A DNA stretch of 64,000 bases from Rhodoferax potami (GCF_032193765.1 NZ_JAVBIJ010000001.1:1054001-1118000), one strand, 5' to 3'; positions 40,820 through 50,002 are shown, numbered from the stretch's first letter. The notes: a model not told the origin generated them from the sequence alone. Program-made: numbers and translations.

Positions 40820-42388
40820 ATGCACGCACCTGCCCACGAGATTTACCTGGATTGCAACGCGACCACACCGGTGTTGCCCGCCGCTCGGGATGCCGGGGTG
40901 CGGGCCTTGTCCGGCCAATTCGGGAACCCCAGCAGCAGCCACAGCACCGGTTTGCGCGCCAAGGCCGTGCTCGATCGGGTGCGTGCGCAGGCCGCCCGGG
41001 TGCTGGGTACCGGGAATGGGCAGTTGGTGTTCGGGAGCGGGGCTACCGAAGGCATTCAAACCGCCGTGCTGTCGGCCTTGTGTGCCGCGCGCGCACGCCG
41101 TGATGCCGGCGAAGCGGTAAACGGGCCGATTTTGCTGGGTGCCACCGAGCACAAAGCGGTGCCGCAAGCGGTGGCGCACTGGAACCAGCTGTTGGGCCTG
41201 AACCTGCCGGTGCTCACCGTGCCGGTCAACACACACGGCTTGCACGATCTGGCATTCCTGCAGCAACACTTGCCGGGCGCGACCTTGCTGTGCACCATGG
41301 CAGCCAACAACGAGACGGGCGTGGTGTCTGACATTGCCGGCATAGAGGCCGTGTTGCAGACTACCGGCTCCCGCGCCCTGTGGCTGGTCGACTGCGTGCA
41401 GGCGCTGGGCAAGCTCGAGTTGAATTTGGCGGCCACCCGCATCGACTACGCGCCGTTCTCCGGCCACAAGCTTTATGCGCCCAAAGGCATCGGCATGCTC
41501 TATGTGCGGGAGGGCAGCCCCTACACCGCGCTCCTGGCTGGTGGTGGCCAAGAGGGCGGGCACCGGGCCGGCACCGAAAACATGCCCGGCATTGCCGCCC
41601 TGGGCGCCGTGTTGCAGGTGCTGGAAGACGGGGGCGACTCGGTGTTCCGCAGCCACGCGCATCTGGCGCACTACCGTGTGCGTCTGGCCGAGGCGCTGCG
41701 CGCGGCCTTGCCCGGCGTGGTGTTCAACATGCCTTTTGAATGCAGCTTGCCAACCACGCTCAACTTTTCGGTTCCCGGCATGGACAGCAAAACACTGCTC
41801 AATGTGTTTGACGCGGCTGGCATGCGCATCAGCGCTGGCAGTGCTTGCAGTGCGGCCAAAGCTGAACCCAGCTATGTGCTGCAGGCCATGGGCCTGCCAG
41901 CATGGCAGACCGAGGGCGCGGTGCGCCTCTCGATAGGGGCCACGGTAGACGCAGCCTTCATCGACGAGGCATGTGCCCGCATCGCCGTCTGCGGCCAAGT
42001 GCTGCGGGCCTGCTGTACGGGCGCTGCCCCAGTCAATGGCGGGCCTGCCATGGCCATCGAGTGCCCTAGCGAGGGCGGCCTGCCTGCTGATGCTCTGGGT
42101 GATTTCTTTCAACGCCACCCGGACGCCCGGATGGTCGATGTTCGCGATGTGGCTGAGCACCAGGCCAGCCACAACTTGCTGCCGTGGACGCAAGCCAGCA
42201 CCCTGAATGTGCCCTTGGAGGCTCTTCGCCACAGCATGCCTGCGGACCTTTCGCAAGCCTTGGGCCCGGTGGTCATGTTCTGCCGCAGCGGCGCACGCAG
42301 TCGACAGGCCGCGGCGCTCTTGCGGGCGCGGGGGCACACACAGGTGTGGCACCTGGAGGGTGGGGTAGCACTGGCGGAAATGGCATAG
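40820..42388 (+). CDS. Cysteine desulfurase (class V aminotransferase) fused to a rhodanese domain
   Basis: 522 residues. Residues 1-395: NifS/IscS-like desulfurase beginning EIYLDCNATTPVLPAARDA, with GSGATEGIQTAV, TEHKAVPQA, PLP-binding Lys about 216 in FSGHKLYAPKGIGML and the persulfide Cys343 in SAGSACSAAKAEPS. Residues about 420-522: a rhodanese domain with VDVRDVAEHQ and active-site Cys488 in MFCRSGARSRQAAALL. The fusion would pass sulfur from cysteine to the rhodanese cysteine. I chose the ATG at 40820, where homology begins; the frame is open to 40760. Ribosome-binding site weak. Confidence 0.87.
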   Translation: MHAPAHEIYLDCNATTPVLPAARDAGVRALSGQFGNPSSSHSTGLRAKAVLDRVRAQAARVLGTGNGQLVFGSGATEGIQTAVLSALCAARARRDAGEAVNGPILLGATEHKAVPQAVAHWNQLLGLNLPVLTVPVNTHGLHDLAFLQQHLPGATLLCTMAANNETGVVSDIAGIEAVLQTTGSRALWLVDCVQALGKLELNLAATRIDYAPFSGHKLYAPKGIGMLYVREGSPYTALLAGGGQEGGHRAGTENMPGIAALGAVLQVLEDGGDSVFRSHAHLAHYRVRLAEALRAALPGVVFNMPFECSLPTTLNFSVPGMDSKTLLNVFDAAGMRISAGSACSAAKAEPSYVLQAMGLPAWQTEGAVRLSIGATVDAAFIDEACARIAVCGQVLRACCTGAAPVNGGPAMAIECPSEGGLPADALGDFFQRHPDARMVDVRDVAEHQASHNLLPWTQASTLNVPLEALRHSMPADLSQALGPVVMFCRSGARSRQAAALLRARGHTQVWHLEGGVALAEMA

Positions 42389-42432
42389 GTCTGTGCGCCC
42401 TGCGCATGGCACCTGGCGGCACAATGTCGGGC

Positions 42433-44220
42433 ATGCAGACATCCACACCCACTCTTGACACCTCCACCCCCGCACTCGCCGGGCACCTCTTGGTCCAGTG
42501 CCTGATTGCACAGGGCGTTACCCACGCTTTTGGTGTGCCGGGCGAAAGCTATTTGGCGGTGCTCGATGGCTTTCACCGCTACCGGGATCAGATTCGCTTC
42601 ATCATCAACCGGCAAGAGGGCGGTGCTGCGTTCATGGCGGAAGCCCAGGGCAAGCTGACCGGCCGCCCCGGTATTTGTTTTGTGACCCGCGGCCCGGGGG
42701 CAACGAATGCCAGCATTGGGGTGCACACCGCGTTTCAGGATTCCACGCCGATGGTGCTTTTCATCGGGGATGTGGCTAGCGACCAGCGCGACCGCGAGGC
42801 TTTTCAGGAGATGGATTACCGGGTCATGTTCGGCCCCAGTGCCTTGGGCATGGCCAAGCGGGTCGAGCGGATTGATGATGCGAAACGCATTCCCGAATAT
42901 GTGGCGCGCGCTTTTGCCACCGCCATGAATGGCCGCCCCGGCCCGGTGGTGCTGGTGTTGCCGGAAGACATGTTGACGCAAGTGTTGGTGCCTGATGCGG
43001 CGGGGCAACTTCCCCAGCCGCTGGCCCGCATCGAGCACGTCGAGGCCTGGAGCGATCCCGGTGCCCTGCGGGATCTGCGCCAGCTGCTCCTGAAAGCAGA
43101 GCGCCCCTTAGTGATTGCCGGGGGCGGTGGGTGGACGCCGCAGGCCGCGCAAGCGCTGCAGCGCTTCGCTGAAAACTGGCGCTTGCCGGTCGGCAATGCG
43201 TTCCGCTTTCAAGACACCTTTGACAACCACCACCCGCAGTACGCGGGCGATGTGGGCATCGGCATCAACCCGGCGCTTGCCAAGCGGGTCCGCGACAGTG
43301 ACTTGATCATCGCCATCGGCCCCCGTTTGGGTGAAATGACCACCGGTGGCTACACCCTGCTGCAAGCGCCCAAAGCGGCGCAGACGCTGGTGCACATCCA
43401 CGCCAGTGCAGAAGAGCTCAACCGGGTGTACCAAGCGGATCTAGCCATTCACGCCAGCATGCGCGCCGCGGCCCGCTCTCTGGAGGTGTTGACCGCACCG
43501 GTGAATGTGCCGTGGGAATCCTGGACACAGGCCTGCAACGCCGACTACCAGGCGAATTTGGTGCCCTCGGTGATTGCCGATTTGCCGGCCGACAACGAGC
43601 GCGGTTTGGTGGACATGCCCCATGTGATCGCGTGTTTGCAAAAGCACTTGCCTGCCGATGCGGTGCTGACAAACGGTGCCGGCAACTTTGCAAGCTGGCT
43701 GCACCGTTTCTACCGCTACACCGGCCTGGCCGCCGGTCACAAAACCCAGCTGGCGCCTACCAACGGCGCCATGGGTTATGGCGTGCCCGCAGGGATTGCG
43801 GCGGCGATTTTGAGCCAAGAAGCGACTGGTAGCGGCCAGAGCCGGGTGGCATTCACGATTGCCGGGGATGGCGATTTCCTGATGAACGGGCAGGAGCTCG
43901 CCACCGCGGTGCAGCATGGTGCCAAGAGCATTATTTTGCTGTTGAACAACGGCATGTACGGCACCATCCGCATGCACCAGGAGCGCGAATATCCGGAGCA
44001 TGTGGCGGGTACTGCGCTGGCGAACCCCGACTTCGGTGCGCTGGCGAGGGCCTATGGCTATGCCGGTGTCACGATCCGCAAGAGTGCAGATTTTGAGGCC
44101 GAGCTGCTTGCCGCCTTGGCCCGGCCGCAGGGCACCGTGATTGAGGTGGTGCTGGAGCCTGAGCTCATCAGCACCCGCGGAACCCTGCAGAGCCTGACCC
44201 AAAACGCCCTCAAGCGATGA
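42433..44220 (+). CDS. Thiamine-diphosphate-dependent enzyme (acetolactate synthase-like)
   Basis: 595 residues (ATG at 42424 would add three). Pyrimidine domain with GVTHAFGVPGESYLAVLD and the cofactor-activating Glu in NRQEGGAAFMAEA (about 55). A central FAD/nucleotide-like domain follows. The PP domain has the ThDP motif from GDGDFLMNGQELAT to LNNGMYGTIRMHQ. Related to acetolactate synthase, glyoxylate carboligase and similar decarboxylases; no regulatory subunit is adjacent, so biosynthetic IlvB is unlikely. Its stop overlaps the start of the GloA2-like gene. Confidence 0.85.
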   Translation: MQTSTPTLDTSTPALAGHLLVQCLIAQGVTHAFGVPGESYLAVLDGFHRYRDQIRFIINRQEGGAAFMAEAQGKLTGRPGICFVTRGPGATNASIGVHTAFQDSTPMVLFIGDVASDQRDREAFQEMDYRVMFGPSALGMAKRVERIDDAKRIPEYVARAFATAMNGRPGPVVLVLPEDMLTQVLVPDAAGQLPQPLARIEHVEAWSDPGALRDLRQLLLKAERPLVIAGGGGWTPQAAQALQRFAENWRLPVGNAFRFQDTFDNHHPQYAGDVGIGINPALAKRVRDSDLIIAIGPRLGEMTTGGYTLLQAPKAAQTLVHIHASAEELNRVYQADLAIHASMRAAARSLEVLTAPVNVPWESWTQACNADYQANLVPSVIADLPADNERGLVDMPHVIACLQKHLPADAVLTNGAGNFASWLHRFYRYTGLAAGHKTQLAPTNGAMGYGVPAGIAAAILSQEATGSGQSRVAFTIAGDGDFLMNGQELATAVQHGAKSIILLLNNGMYGTIRMHQEREYPEHVAGTALANPDFGALARAYGYAGVTIRKSADFEAELLAALARPQGTVIEVVLEPELISTRGTLQSLTQNALKR

Positions 44221-44627
44221 GCGCCATACCTGCGCTGCAGTTACAAGGTGTGCACCATGTGGCGGTGATTGCGTCGGACTACGCCCGCTCCAAGCACTTT
44301 TATGTCGAGGTTTTGGGTTTGCGCGTGCTGGCGGAGAACTACCGCAGCGCGCGCGACTCCTGGAAGCTGGATCTGGCCTTGCCGGATGGCTCGCAGATCG
44401 AGTTGTTTTCGTTCCCGAACCCGCCACCGCGCCCTTCACGCCCGGAGGCGTGTGGCTTGCGGCACCTGTGTTTTGCGGTGGCCGATGTGGAGCTTGCCAA
44501 ACAGCAACTCGAGGCACTAGGCGTGGCGGTGGAAGCAGTGCGGGTTGACGAGTACACCGGCAAGCGGTTCACGTTCTTTGCCGATCCGGATGGGCTGCCA
44601 CTCGAAATCTACGAGGCTGGCCAGTAA
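44217..44627 (+). CDS. Glyoxalase-like VOC protein (GloA2/YaeR type)
   Basis: 136 residues with all four metal-site positions: His in GVHHVAVIASD, Glu in SQIELFSFP, His in LRHLCFAVAD and Glu in GLPLEIYE. The SFPNPPPRPSRPEACGLRHL segment is the signature of the SMU1112c/YaeR subgroup. ATGA overlap with the ThDP enzyme gene suggests coupling. Possible role: handling a reactive 2-oxo product of that enzyme. Confidence 0.87.
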   Translation: MSAIPALQLQGVHHVAVIASDYARSKHFYVEVLGLRVLAENYRSARDSWKLDLALPDGSQIELFSFPNPPPRPSRPEACGLRHLCFAVADVELAKQQLEALGVAVEAVRVDEYTGKRFTFFADPDGLPLEIYEAGQ

Positions 44628-44631
44628 ATTT

Positions 44632-44686
44632 GCTATCAAATGAATAGCTGGTGGCTCAGCATATACCTGCGCTAGCGGCTTAAATC
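44632..44686 (-). repeat. Dispersed 3'-end hairpin repeat, copy F (inverted)
   Basis: Minus strand GATTTAAGCCGCTAGCGCAG, middle, then hairpin GCTAT-TCATTTG-ATAGC. It fills the gap between convergent genes, starting 5 bp after the GloA2-like stop and overlapping the stop of the minus-strand gene at 44685. Confidence 0.75.
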
Positions 44687-45293
44687 ATGCGATTTGTGTC
44701 GATCCGAAAATGCGGTTGCGCAGGGTAGGGCCGGCGGGTTTATGGGGCGCGGGCTTGTGGGCGCCCAAGGGGGGCAGCAAGATGAACGGGCCAGGGCCTG
44801 TTTCGCCCCATTGCGAGCAAACCATCATGTAACTGGCGCCATACTCAGGCGTTTCGGTGTCCACAATCAGGGCGATCCGCAGGCCGCTGAAGCTGGACTG
44901 TGTGTACAGGCGGCGAACGCCAACGGCACCCTCAATCCGTGGGAGTTGAATCGGTTTTGCCGGTGTCCAGCGATGGCGCAGGCCATCGGCCATGTCCAGG
45001 GCGGTGAGCGGCCTTTCTGTGCGGTAGTGCAGGGTCAAACCTTTGGCGGCGATGACCACCAAGGCGCCCACCGAATTGCGTCCAACGGTGACAAAGTCTG
45101 CCGAAAGCCCCAGGTTTTCCAGTCGCTGGCCGCTGGCCTCAAAGCGGCTGTCGCCCGTGTCCGCAATAAAGCTCCAAACCTTGCGGTCTGGCCCGATACT
45201 GATCGCTTCTTCCTGGTTTTGCGCATTGCGCAGCACGATGGTTTGGGTCCAGAGCGATGCCGCTGGCTCGGCAGGGTGGATGGGGTTGGGCAT
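44685..45293 (-). CDS. Hypothetical protein
   Basis: 202 residues from the ATG at 45293. Predominantly beta-like sequence, no signal peptide or membrane helix, and a Pro/basic C-terminus (HKPAPHKPAGPTLRNR). There is a central GALVVIAAKGLTLHYRTERP segment and a C-terminal SYMMVCSQWGETGPGPFILL. No family recognised. The frame is open to 45347 but the internal ATG gives the more normal start. Divergent from the winged-helix/TPR regulator. Confidence 0.65.
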   Translation of the reverse strand: MPNPIHPAEPAASLWTQTIVLRNAQNQEEAISIGPDRKVWSFIADTGDSRFEASGQRLENLGLSADFVTVGRNSVGALVVIAAKGLTLHYRTERPLTALDMADGLRHRWTPAKPIQLPRIEGAVGVRRLYTQSSFSGLRIALIVDTETPEYGASYMMVCSQWGETGPGPFILLPPLGAHKPAPHKPAGPTLRNRIFGSTQIA

Positions 45294-45382
45294 GGAATAT
45301 GGTTTTGTAACAACGACTGTGGTGAGTTTGGTTCGACAACCCCCCAAAAGTATTTAATGACTCCTTAAAATTCCTGAATTCG

Positions 45383-47008
45383 TTGGGCCGCCGACTGCCT
45401 GCTCTACTCAAAAACAGAAAGTGCACATTGCTCGTTAACCCCACTTCCGCTGTCGCAGACCCCGGAATCAGTGCCTTTGGTGATTTTGTTCTTCAGCGGC
45501 ATGAGCGCAGGTTGCTCCGCCACGGCCAGACCGTGATGGTCGGGGCCCGGGCCTTCGATGTGTTGTGTGTGCTGCTGGACCATGCCGGTGAACTGGTCAC
45601 CAAAAAGAAGTTGTTCGATGTGGTCTGGCCGGGTTTGGTGGTGGAGGAAAACAACCTCCAAGTCCACGTTTCCAGCTTGCGCCGCATCTTGGGCGCTGAC
45701 GCGATTGCAACAGTGCCTAGCCGTGGCTACCGCTTTACCTTGCGACTTGTGACAAGCCAGACGCAAACCAATGCGGTGGCGCCGGTGCTGCCCAAAACCC
45801 TTGCGGCCGATGTTCAGGCCTACCGGCGGACGATTGCGGTGTTGCCGTTTGTGAACCTCAATGCAGACCCTGACCAGGAGTATTTTTCAGACGGTCTTGC
45901 GGAAGACATCATCAGCTACCTGACCAAATCGCCTTGGTTGCTGGTGGTGTCCAGGAACTCGTCGTTTGCCTATCGCAACACCACGGAGAGCAATCAGGCC
46001 GTGGGCGTTGCTTTGCGGGCCCGTTACCTGGTGTTGGGCAGTGTGCGCCGTGCCGGGGCGATGCTGCGCATGACCGCCGAACTGGTGGATACGACGACCG
46101 GTGAAACGCTGTGGTCAGACCGTTTTGACCGCCCGCTGAACGACATGTTTGCACTGCAAGCCGAGATTTCTGCACACATTGTGAGTGCGATTGAGCCGGT
46201 GTATCTGCACAGCGAGGAGCGGGTCTCCGCCCTGGTGGCGCCCAAAGACATGGAGCACTGGGACTTGCTGATGCGCGCCCGTTGGCATTTCTGGCGCACC
46301 ACGCCTGACCATGTGCTGCAAGCCCAAAGCTTGCTGACCCGGGCCCTGGAAATCAAGCCGGGTGACTCGGCCTGTCTTTCGCTGATGGCATTTGTGCACA
46401 TGGCCAAGCTCTGGGGTGCGTGGGCCGAAGATCCGCGCGCTGCAGTAGCCGAAGCCAATCGCTTGGCGCTGGTTGCGGTGCGCAATGACGAGCGTGATGC
46501 CTTTGCCCATTTCACGCTAGGCACTGCCTTGTCTTGTGCAGGGCAAATGGCGGCGGCCATTGCCGAGTTGGAGTGTTCTCTGAGCTTGTATCCCCAAGCC
46601 GCCGCTGCGGCCGGTGAGCTGGGTCGCTTGCTGGTGTTTTCCGGCAGAACCGAGGAAGCGGAAGAGTTCATTTTGCAGGCCATTGATGCGAGCCCGCATG
46701 ATCCGCACCTGAGCCTCTGGATCCGTAGCCGGGCGATCGCCTGCTTTATCGAGGGCCGCTACGGAGATGCGGTGCGCTATGCCCGCGAGGCCACGGCCAA
46801 ACGGCCTGACTGGTATTTCAACCACTTGCTGTTGGCGGCCTGTTTGTCTGCTGCCGGGGATTTGGCGGCGGCCCAAACCAGTTTAAAGCAAGCCATGGGT
46901 GGCCGGGGCTACAACCTGCAGGCGGTGCAGTTCGGTCATCCGTTTGTGCATGCGGATCAGCGCGACAAGTTTTTGAACGCGCTGGTGGCCGCGGGGTGGG
47001 AGGCCTAG
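45383..47008 (+). CDS. Winged-helix (OmpR/CadC type) TolB-like TPR transcriptional regulator
   Basis: 541 residues from a TTG at 45383; a TTG at 45428 is an alternative and no ATG precedes the conserved part. Residues about 30-115 form an OmpR/CadC winged helix (FGDFVLQRHERRLL, VEENNLQVHVSSLRRILG, VPSRGYRF). Residues about 145-270 hold the TolB-like segment RTIAVLPFVNLNADPDQEYF and LRARYLVLGSVRRAG that accompanies this class. Residues 300-530 are TPR-like helices. No membrane helix, so a soluble sensor-regulator; effector unknown. Confidence 0.82.
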   Translation: MGRRLPALLKNRKCTLLVNPTSAVADPGISAFGDFVLQRHERRLLRHGQTVMVGARAFDVLCVLLDHAGELVTKKKLFDVVWPGLVVEENNLQVHVSSLRRILGADAIATVPSRGYRFTLRLVTSQTQTNAVAPVLPKTLAADVQAYRRTIAVLPFVNLNADPDQEYFSDGLAEDIISYLTKSPWLLVVSRNSSFAYRNTTESNQAVGVALRARYLVLGSVRRAGAMLRMTAELVDTTTGETLWSDRFDRPLNDMFALQAEISAHIVSAIEPVYLHSEERVSALVAPKDMEHWDLLMRARWHFWRTTPDHVLQAQSLLTRALEIKPGDSACLSLMAFVHMAKLWGAWAEDPRAAVAEANRLALVAVRNDERDAFAHFTLGTALSCAGQMAAAIAELECSLSLYPQAAAAAGELGRLLVFSGRTEEAEEFILQAIDASPHDPHLSLWIRSRAIACFIEGRYGDAVRYAREATAKRPDWYFNHLLLAACLSAAGDLAAAQTSLKQAMGGRGYNLQAVQFGHPFVHADQRDKFLNALVAAGWEA

Positions 47009-47061
47009 AAAGGCCACTTTCACAAGGCCTTTCTAGTGGCGGAACCGCAAACGGTTCCGCC
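47006..47061. terminator. Tandem perfect hairpins between convergent genes
   Basis: TAGAAAGGCC (47006-47015) pairs with GGCCTTTCTA (47026-47035), loop 10. GGCGGAACCG (47038-47047) pairs with CGGTTCCGCC (47052-47061), loop CAAA. Both stems are perfect 10-bp; the first includes the regulator's TAG stop. No T-run follows either, but location between convergent genes fits bidirectional termination. Confidence 0.6.
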
Positions 47062-47069
47062 GAGGGGCA

Positions 47070-48074
47070 TCAGATCCGGCCTTCCTCCACCGCATGGCAT
47101 GCGACGCGAATGCCATCGATATTTTTCATTTCTGGCTTTTCACTCTTGCAGCGTGCATTGGCATGCGGGCAGCGCGGGTGAAACGCACAACCCGATGGCG
47201 GGTTGAGCGGGTTCGGCACTTCGCCTGCCACCGCCGTCCGTGCGCGCCCGGTGTCGTGCATTTTGGGAATAGCGTCCAGCAACATGCGGGTGTAAGGGTG
47301 ACGCGGGCTGTCGAACAGTGTGTGTTTGTCAGCCAACTCCACCAAGCCACCCAAGTACATGACCCCGACCTGGTCGCTGACATGCCGTACTACCGCGAGG
47401 TTGTGCGAGATGAACAGGTAGGTCAGGCCCTGCTTGCGTTGCAGGTCTTTCATGATGTTGAGCACTTGCGCCTGCACACTCACGTCCAGGGCGGACGTGG
47501 GTTCATCGCACACCAGAAACTCCGGCTGGGTAGCCAAAGCCCGTGCAATGGAAATACGCTGACGCTGGCCACCCGAGAACTGGTGCGGAAACTTGATGCG
47601 GTCTTGTGCCGAGAGTCCGACAGACTCCAGCAGCTCGCCCACGCGTTGGTCCAGGGCAGCTTGTTCACTCAGGATTTCATGCTCGATCAGGGGCTCGGCA
47701 ATGATGTCACCCACCGTCCAGCGCGGATTCAGGCTGGCATAAGGGTCTTGGAACACCATCTGCACCCGGCGGCGCAGTTTGCGTCCCTCTGGGGTTTTGA
47801 ATGCGGCATGGGCATCTTGCCCATCGAATTCAAAGCCGCCACGGGTGGGTTCATACAAACCGACCAGCAAACGCGCGACCGTGCTTTTGCCGCATCCGGA
47901 CTCGCCCACGAGTGCGAGGGTGGTGCCGCGTTCGATATCGAAGCTCACGCCATTCACTGCCTTCAGCAGCATCTTGGGTTTGCGCTCGATCACCCGGTTC
48001 AGCCAGGGGGCAGAGACGTCAAAGGTCTTGGCGAGGTCAGTCGCCCTTACCAGCGGTTGTGCATCTTGGCTCAT
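47070..48074 (-). CDS. Peptide ABC transporter ATP-binding protein (DppF/OppF-like)
   Basis: 334 residues. Walker A GESGCGKST (about 55), signature FSGGQRQRISIARALA, Walker B LVCDEPTSALDV, and the oligopeptide ATPase C-terminal Cys-rich insert GCAFHPRCPHANARC, which in this family can hold an Fe-S cluster. Last gene of the minus-strand operon. The start overlaps the stop of the DppD-like gene. Energises import of di- or oligopeptides or related solutes. Confidence 0.92.
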   Translation of the reverse strand: MSQDAQPLVRATDLAKTFDVSAPWLNRVIERKPKMLLKAVNGVSFDIERGTTLALVGESGCGKSTVARLLVGLYEPTRGGFEFDGQDAHAAFKTPEGRKLRRRVQMVFQDPYASLNPRWTVGDIIAEPLIEHEILSEQAALDQRVGELLESVGLSAQDRIKFPHQFSGGQRQRISIARALATQPEFLVCDEPTSALDVSVQAQVLNIMKDLQRKQGLTYLFISHNLAVVRHVSDQVGVMYLGGLVELADKHTLFDSPRHPYTRMLLDAIPKMHDTGRARTAVAGEVPNPLNPPSGCAFHPRCPHANARCKSEKPEMKNIDGIRVACHAVEEGRI

Positions 48075-49042
48075 GCGGCACCTCCAGCCTCGTGCAGCCA
48101 GCAGGCTGCTTGGGTGTTGCCTGCCTGCATCAGGTCGGGGCGTTGTTGGGTGCACTTGGCGATGGTGCGGGTGCAGCGGGGGTTGAATGCGCAGCCTTGT
48201 GGAATGGCATTCAGTCGTGGCATGGCACCATCAATCTGGTGGAGGTTTTCGCGATCTTGGCTCATGTCGGGGATACAGGCCATCAGGCCCGCCGTATAGG
48301 GGTGTGACGGACGGTTGATCACATCGTGCACGGGGCCGATTTCTGCCACCCGGCCCGCATACATCACAGCCACGCGATCGCAGGTCTCGGCAATGACGCC
48401 CATGTCGTGGGTAATCAGCATGACCGCAGCACCACGCTCTTTGCAAATGGTCTTGAGCAAGGTGATGATTTGCGCCTGGATGGAGACGTCCAGTGCCGTG
48501 GTGGGTTCGTCGGCCACGATCAGCTTGGGCTCTGCGGCCAAGGCCAAAGCGATCACGACGCGCTGGCGCATGCCGCCAGAGAACTGGTGCGGATAGTGGT
48601 CGATCCGCTGTTCTGCTGCCGGAATGCCGGTGTCTTTGAGCAGCTGAATCGCCCGTTCACGCGCCTGTGCCTGGTTCAGTGGCAGGTGGGTGGTGATGGT
48701 TTCAATCAGTTGCCGGCCGACCGAGTAGAGCGGGTTCAGCGAGGTCAGCGGATCCTGAAAGATCGCGCCGATCTTGCGGCCCCGTATCGCACGCATGCGG
48801 TCTTGCGGCAGGTTGTCGATACGCTGGCCTTCCAGCAGGATCTCGCCGCTGCCGATTCGGCCCGGTGGCTCCAATAGGCCGATGATCGCCGCCCCGGTCA
48901 GCGATTTGCCGGCGCCGGATTCACCGACAACGCCCAGAATTTCTCCGGGTGCAATGTCGAATGAGACTTGATCGAGCGCACGCAGCGTGCCCTTGCGTGA
49001 TGGGAACTCCACCACCAGATTTTTAACTTGTAACAAACTCAT
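48071..49042 (-). CDS. Peptide ABC transporter ATP-binding protein (DppD/OppD-like)
   Basis: 323 residues. Walker [10 protein letters not shown] (last residue Leu where Thr/Ser-Thr is usual after the Ser), signature [15 protein letters not shown], Walker [15 protein letters not shown]-loop LITHDMGVI, and the C-terminal [17 protein letters not shown] cysteine motif. Coupled to the DppF-like gene by ATGA and 6 bp after the DppC-like stop. Confidence 0.92.
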   Translation of the reverse strand: MSLLQVKNLVVEFPSRKGTLRALDQVSFDIAPGEILGVVGESGAGKSLTGAAIIGLLEPPGRIGSGEILLEGQRIDNLPQDRMRAIRGRKIGAIFQDPLTSLNPLYSVGRQLIETITTHLPLNQAQARERAIQLLKDTGIPAAEQRIDHYPHQFSGGMRQRVVIALALAAEPKLIVADEPTTALDVSIQAQIITLLKTICKERGAAVMLITHDMGVIAETCDRVAVMYAGRVAEIGPVHDVINRPSHPYTAGLMACIPDMSQDRENLHQIDGAMPRLNAIPQGCAFNPRCTRTIAKCTQQRPDLMQAGNTQAACWLHEAGGAA

Positions 49043-49048
49043 AGGTGG

Positions 49049-49960
49049 TTATCTCAAGCGGGGGTTCAGGGCATCGCGCAACCAATCACCCAGCAAATTA
49101 ACGCTAAGGGCAATCAAGACCAGCATCGCGCCCGGGAAAATGGTGATCCACCATTCGCCGGAGAACAGGTAGTCGTTGCCGACCCGGATCAGGGTGCCTA
49201 GCGACGGCGAGGTGGGTGGCGCACCAACGCCAAGGAAGGAGAGGGTGGCTTCGGTAATGATGGCCGTGGCTACCTGAATCGTGGCCAGCACCAGCACGGG
49301 GCCGAGCACGTTGGGCAGCACATGCTTGCGCATGATGCGAAGCGGTGCCACACCGGTGACCCGTGCGGCTTGCACATATTCCTTGTTGCGCTCGACGAGG
49401 GTACTGCCGCGCACGGTGCGGGCGTATTGCACCCAACCCGTTAACGAGATCGAGATGATCAGCACGCCAAAGGCGAGGGACTCATGCGCATTGGGGAAGA
49501 GCGCGCGTCCCACACCCGCAATCAGCAAAGCGACCAGGATTGCGGGGAAGGAGAGCATCACGTCGCACAAGCGCATCAGCAAGGCGTCAACCCAACCACC
49601 CAGGAAGCCCGCCAGCAGGCCAAAACTGACCCCGACCAGCAGTGACAACACCACGGAGGCGAGCCCCACTGCCAGCGAGATGCGGGCGCCGTACATCAAG
49701 GCGGACAAAATGTCGCGGCCCTGATCGTCGGTGCCCAGCAGGTAGCCGGCTTTGCCGCCTTCACTCCAGGCGGGAGGGAGTCGGGCGTTGTCCAGCTGGA
49801 GGGTGGACAAGTCAAACGGGTTGTGGGGTGCAATCCAGGGCGCAAAGATCGCACACACCAGACAGGTGAGTGCAATCAGCGCAGCGAAGATGGCAGTGGG
49901 GGACGTGCGGAAGCTATAGCCCACATCGCCATCCCACCACCGGTGAAATAGAGAGTTCAA
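49049..49960 (-). CDS. Peptide ABC transporter permease (DppC/OppC-like)
   Basis: 303 residues, about six helices. The N-terminal OppC_N segment (helix about 25-47) is followed by LLGTDDQGRDILSALMYGARISL, a DppC/OppC hallmark, and the EAA loop RVTGVAPLRIMRKHVLPNV. It lies 42 bp after the DppB-like stop. Forms the membrane pore with DppB. Confidence 0.92.
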   Translation of the reverse strand: MNSLFHRWWDGDVGYSFRTSPTAIFAALIALTCLVCAIFAPWIAPHNPFDLSTLQLDNARLPPAWSEGGKAGYLLGTDDQGRDILSALMYGARISLAVGLASVVLSLLVGVSFGLLAGFLGGWVDALLMRLCDVMLSFPAILVALLIAGVGRALFPNAHESLAFGVLIISISLTGWVQYARTVRGSTLVERNKEYVQAARVTGVAPLRIMRKHVLPNVLGPVLVLATIQVATAIITEATLSFLGVGAPPTSPSLGTLIRVGNDYLFSGEWWITIFPGAMLVLIALSVNLLGDWLRDALNPRLR

Positions 49961-50002
49961 TTGATGTTCCTCTGTGAGGGAAATAAGGTTGGGTTCTGTG
50001 GC

